A stretch of 44,624 nt of DNA from Bacteroidota bacterium (GTDB lineage Bacteria; Bacteroidota; Bacteroidia; Bacteroidales; Prolixibacteraceae): assembly GCA_023412195.1 (NCBI GenBank), contig JAEYNZ010000146.1:1-44624 (forward strand), read 5' to 3'. The position numbers and the translations under genes are program-made. The notes below the pieces were generated by a model. It ran no database searches, had not been told where the DNA came from, and saw nothing but the letters and a program-made list of their open reading frames with translations. Below, one piece after another: positions 43,384 through 44,624 of this stretch; position 1 is the stretch's first letter; each line of letters opens with the position of its first letter.

Positions 43384-44175
43384 TTGAAGTTGAAAAAGCT
43401 GGCAATATACGGATGTTATTCCATTGCAGTTGTTTATTTAATGGTGGGTGTGATGGCCATACTCTCGTTCCTTGGCCTTCCTGAGGATGCTGCCGATGAG
43501 GAACGGATTATGGCAATTCTGATGGGTATTCCGTTTGGAGAGGTATTAATTGTACTTATTATTGCCGGCCTTGCCGGATATGTAATCTGGAGATTTTATG
43601 AAGCATTCACCGACCATTATAACTATGGAAGCGGTTTTTCTGCACTGGCCCGGAGAACAGGTATTGCCATGAGTGCACTTGGTTATGTTATCATTGGATG
43701 GGCAGCCCTTCAGGTACTGATACAGGGAAGCAGCAATGGAGAGGAAGAACAGCAGCAGCTGATAGCACGGGTACTTCAGTTTCCGGCAGGAGAATGGCTT
43801 GTAGGATTTGCTGGTGCAGTGCTTGGATTTGCTGCTCTGGTACAGATCAAATATGTTGCGAGCGGAGAATATAAACAGAGGATCGACCTTGAGGCGATGT
43901 CCCATAACCTGCAGAAACTGACCAAAGTACTTGCCTGGGCAGGTTACTTTGCACGCACAGTCATTTTAGGCATTCTCAGTTATTTCATCCTGTCGGCGGC
44001 CATATTTTCGAATCCTGAAGAATCAGGCGATACCGATACAGCCTTCGACTTCATTGGCAGCTTTGGGACTGTGGGGCATATCATGTTTAATATTGTAGCC
44101 CTTGGTACCATCAGCTACGGCGTTTTCATGATCCTGCATGGTTATTTTTACAGCTTTAAGGAAGAGCAGAATTAA
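43384..44175 (+). CDS. DUF1206 family membrane protein
   Basis: Integral membrane protein of 263 aa, with about six hydrophobic segments arranged as three pairs, the DUF1206 layout. Each pair begins with a similar motif: YGCYSIAVVYLMVGVMAI, then ARRTGIAMSALGYVIIGWAA, then AGYFARTVILGILSYFIL. The function of the family is unknown. The frame starts with TTG at 43384, directly after the preceding TAA; another TTG follows two codons later. The first ATG in frame falls inside the first membrane segment, so a TTG start is probable. Confidence 0.82.
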   Translation: MKLKKLAIYGCYSIAVVYLMVGVMAILSFLGLPEDAADEERIMAILMGIPFGEVLIVLIIAGLAGYVIWRFYEAFTDHYNYGSGFSALARRTGIAMSALGYVIIGWAALQVLIQGSSNGEEEQQQLIARVLQFPAGEWLVGFAGAVLGFAALVQIKYVASGEYKQRIDLEAMSHNLQKLTKVLAWAGYFARTVILGILSYFILSAAIFSNPEESGDTDTAFDFIGSFGTVGHIMFNIVALGTISYGVFMILHGYFYSFKEEQN

Positions 44176-44297
44176 TACTTCCTACATTAAATCGTGGATA
44201 CATCCGTGTATCATTTCATAACATCAATTCCTGAAAAATGTCTTTTAGTCAGGCGGATGTTAACGGATGCAAAAAAAACCCTTCAATTATGAATTAA

Positions 44298-44329
44298 TTT
44301 TGGAGGTTCATAAAAAGTAATTATATTTG
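44298..44329 (+). promoter_or_regulatory. Promoter of the initiator tRNA gene
   Basis: A -33 TTTTG (44298-44302) and a perfect -7 TATATTTG (44322-44329) are spaced 19 nt apart. The tRNA begins about 18 nt after the -7 element. This is the best match to the Bacteroidetes promoter consensus in the window. Confidence 0.75.
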
Positions 44330-44346
44330 CAGCCTCTAAAATATAT

Positions 44347-44419
<73 letters not shown>

Positions 44420-44426
44420 CTTTGAG

Positions 44427-44451
44427 AAAGGCGACCTGGTCGCCTTTTTTT
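44427..44451 (+). terminator. Intrinsic terminator after the tRNA
   Basis: A 9-bp stem, AAAGGCGAC with GTCGCCTTT, around a 3-nt loop is followed by T residues. It ends tRNA-fMet transcription before era. Confidence 0.88.
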
Positions 44452-44473
44452 ATGTTTCAAGATTCACAGACAA

Positions 44474-44624
44474 ATGACTTCACCTGCCTTCAGATCAGGC
44501 TTCGTTAGCATTGTGGGTAAGCCCAATGTGGGGAAATCTACCCTCATGAACCGGCTTGTGGGTGAAAACGTATCTATCATCTCCGCCAAGGCTCAAACCA
44601 CCCGGCATCGGATAATGGGTATTC
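44474..44624 (+). CDS. era: GTPase Era, 5' part (cut by window end)
   Basis: The first 50 codons are visible and the frame runs off the window. The start MTSPAFRSGFVSIVG leads into the G1/P-loop GKPNVGKST (15-23) and then LMNRLVGENVSIISAKAQTT with RHRIMGI, the characteristic Era switch I region. Era is a GTPase needed for 30S ribosome maturation through 16S rRNA binding by a C-terminal KH domain, which lies outside the window. EngA and other related GTPases differ in the switch I sequence, so the call is good. Confidence 0.92.
   Translation, partial: MTSPAFRSGFVSIVGKPNVGKSTLMNRLVGENVSIISAKAQTTRHRIMGI

Noticed and set aside
44191..44290. Hairpin GATAC/GTATC and repeated CATCCG/GGATG words after the DUF1206 gene
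   Set aside because: Stem of only 5 bp with no T-run; too weak to call a terminator or an RNA.

Overview
The window looks like a chromosomal segment of a Bacteroidota bacterium, probably of the Bacteroidales/Marinilabiliales kind. The evidence is a SusC/SusD pair with a propeller-type transmembrane regulator, DUF4270 and DUF4252 proteins, several lipoproteins, A-rich gene starts with little Shine-Dalgarno sequence, and repeated matches to the Bacteroidetes -7 promoter element TAnnTTTG (for example before pheS, the GT5 gene, the DUF4270 gene, mntP and tRNA-fMet). No insertion sequence, phage gene or CRISPR array was seen. The species cannot be named from this evidence.

Layout. 174-3127: three tandem cyclophilin-type prolyl isomerases, the last fused to a trypsin-like domain that has lost catalytic residues. 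3119-4678: a HAD phosphatase and a metallo-beta-lactamase-fold hydrolase on the minus strand. 4824-6573: pheS and a small secreted protein. 6714-22271: a seven-gene transport locus. 22362-24317: a lipoprotein with a predicted right-handed beta-helix. 24314-27990: panD and panC facing a GT5-type glycosyltransferase domain and a DUF4270 lipoprotein. 28060-29931: an ECF sigma / anti-sigma-like / DUF4252 operon on the minus strand. 30074-31654: mntP and a tRNA-dihydrouridine synthase. 31860-33176: a PqqD-like protein and an ATP-grasp ligase. 33688-42560: a minus-strand polysaccharide-utilisation-type locus (regulator, SusC, SusD, accessory lipoprotein). 42826-44175: a lipoprotein with a collagen-like stretch and a DUF1206 membrane protein. 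44347-44624: initiator tRNA-Met and the 5' end of era.

The most unusual part is 6714-22271. In order it encodes an ABC ATPase, an ABC-2-type permease carrying an M1-peptidase-like periplasmic domain without its zinc motif and a golvesin-like C-terminus, a TolC-type outer-membrane protein, a membrane-fusion lipoprotein, an RND permease, a second RND permease fused in one reading frame to six extra membrane segments and a complete ABC ATPase, and another ABC-2 permease. So a tripartite RND pump and two ABC modules are interleaved in one apparent operon, and one polypeptide joins the two energy-coupling types. I infer one envelope transport machine, possibly ATP-assisted. Its substrate cannot be read from the sequence.

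The cyclophilins probably assist folding in the periplasm. The SusCD locus takes up an unknown oligosaccharide or similar ligand; no degradative enzyme is next to it. The PqqD/ATP-grasp pair recalls peptide-modifying systems, but no convincing precursor peptide was found.
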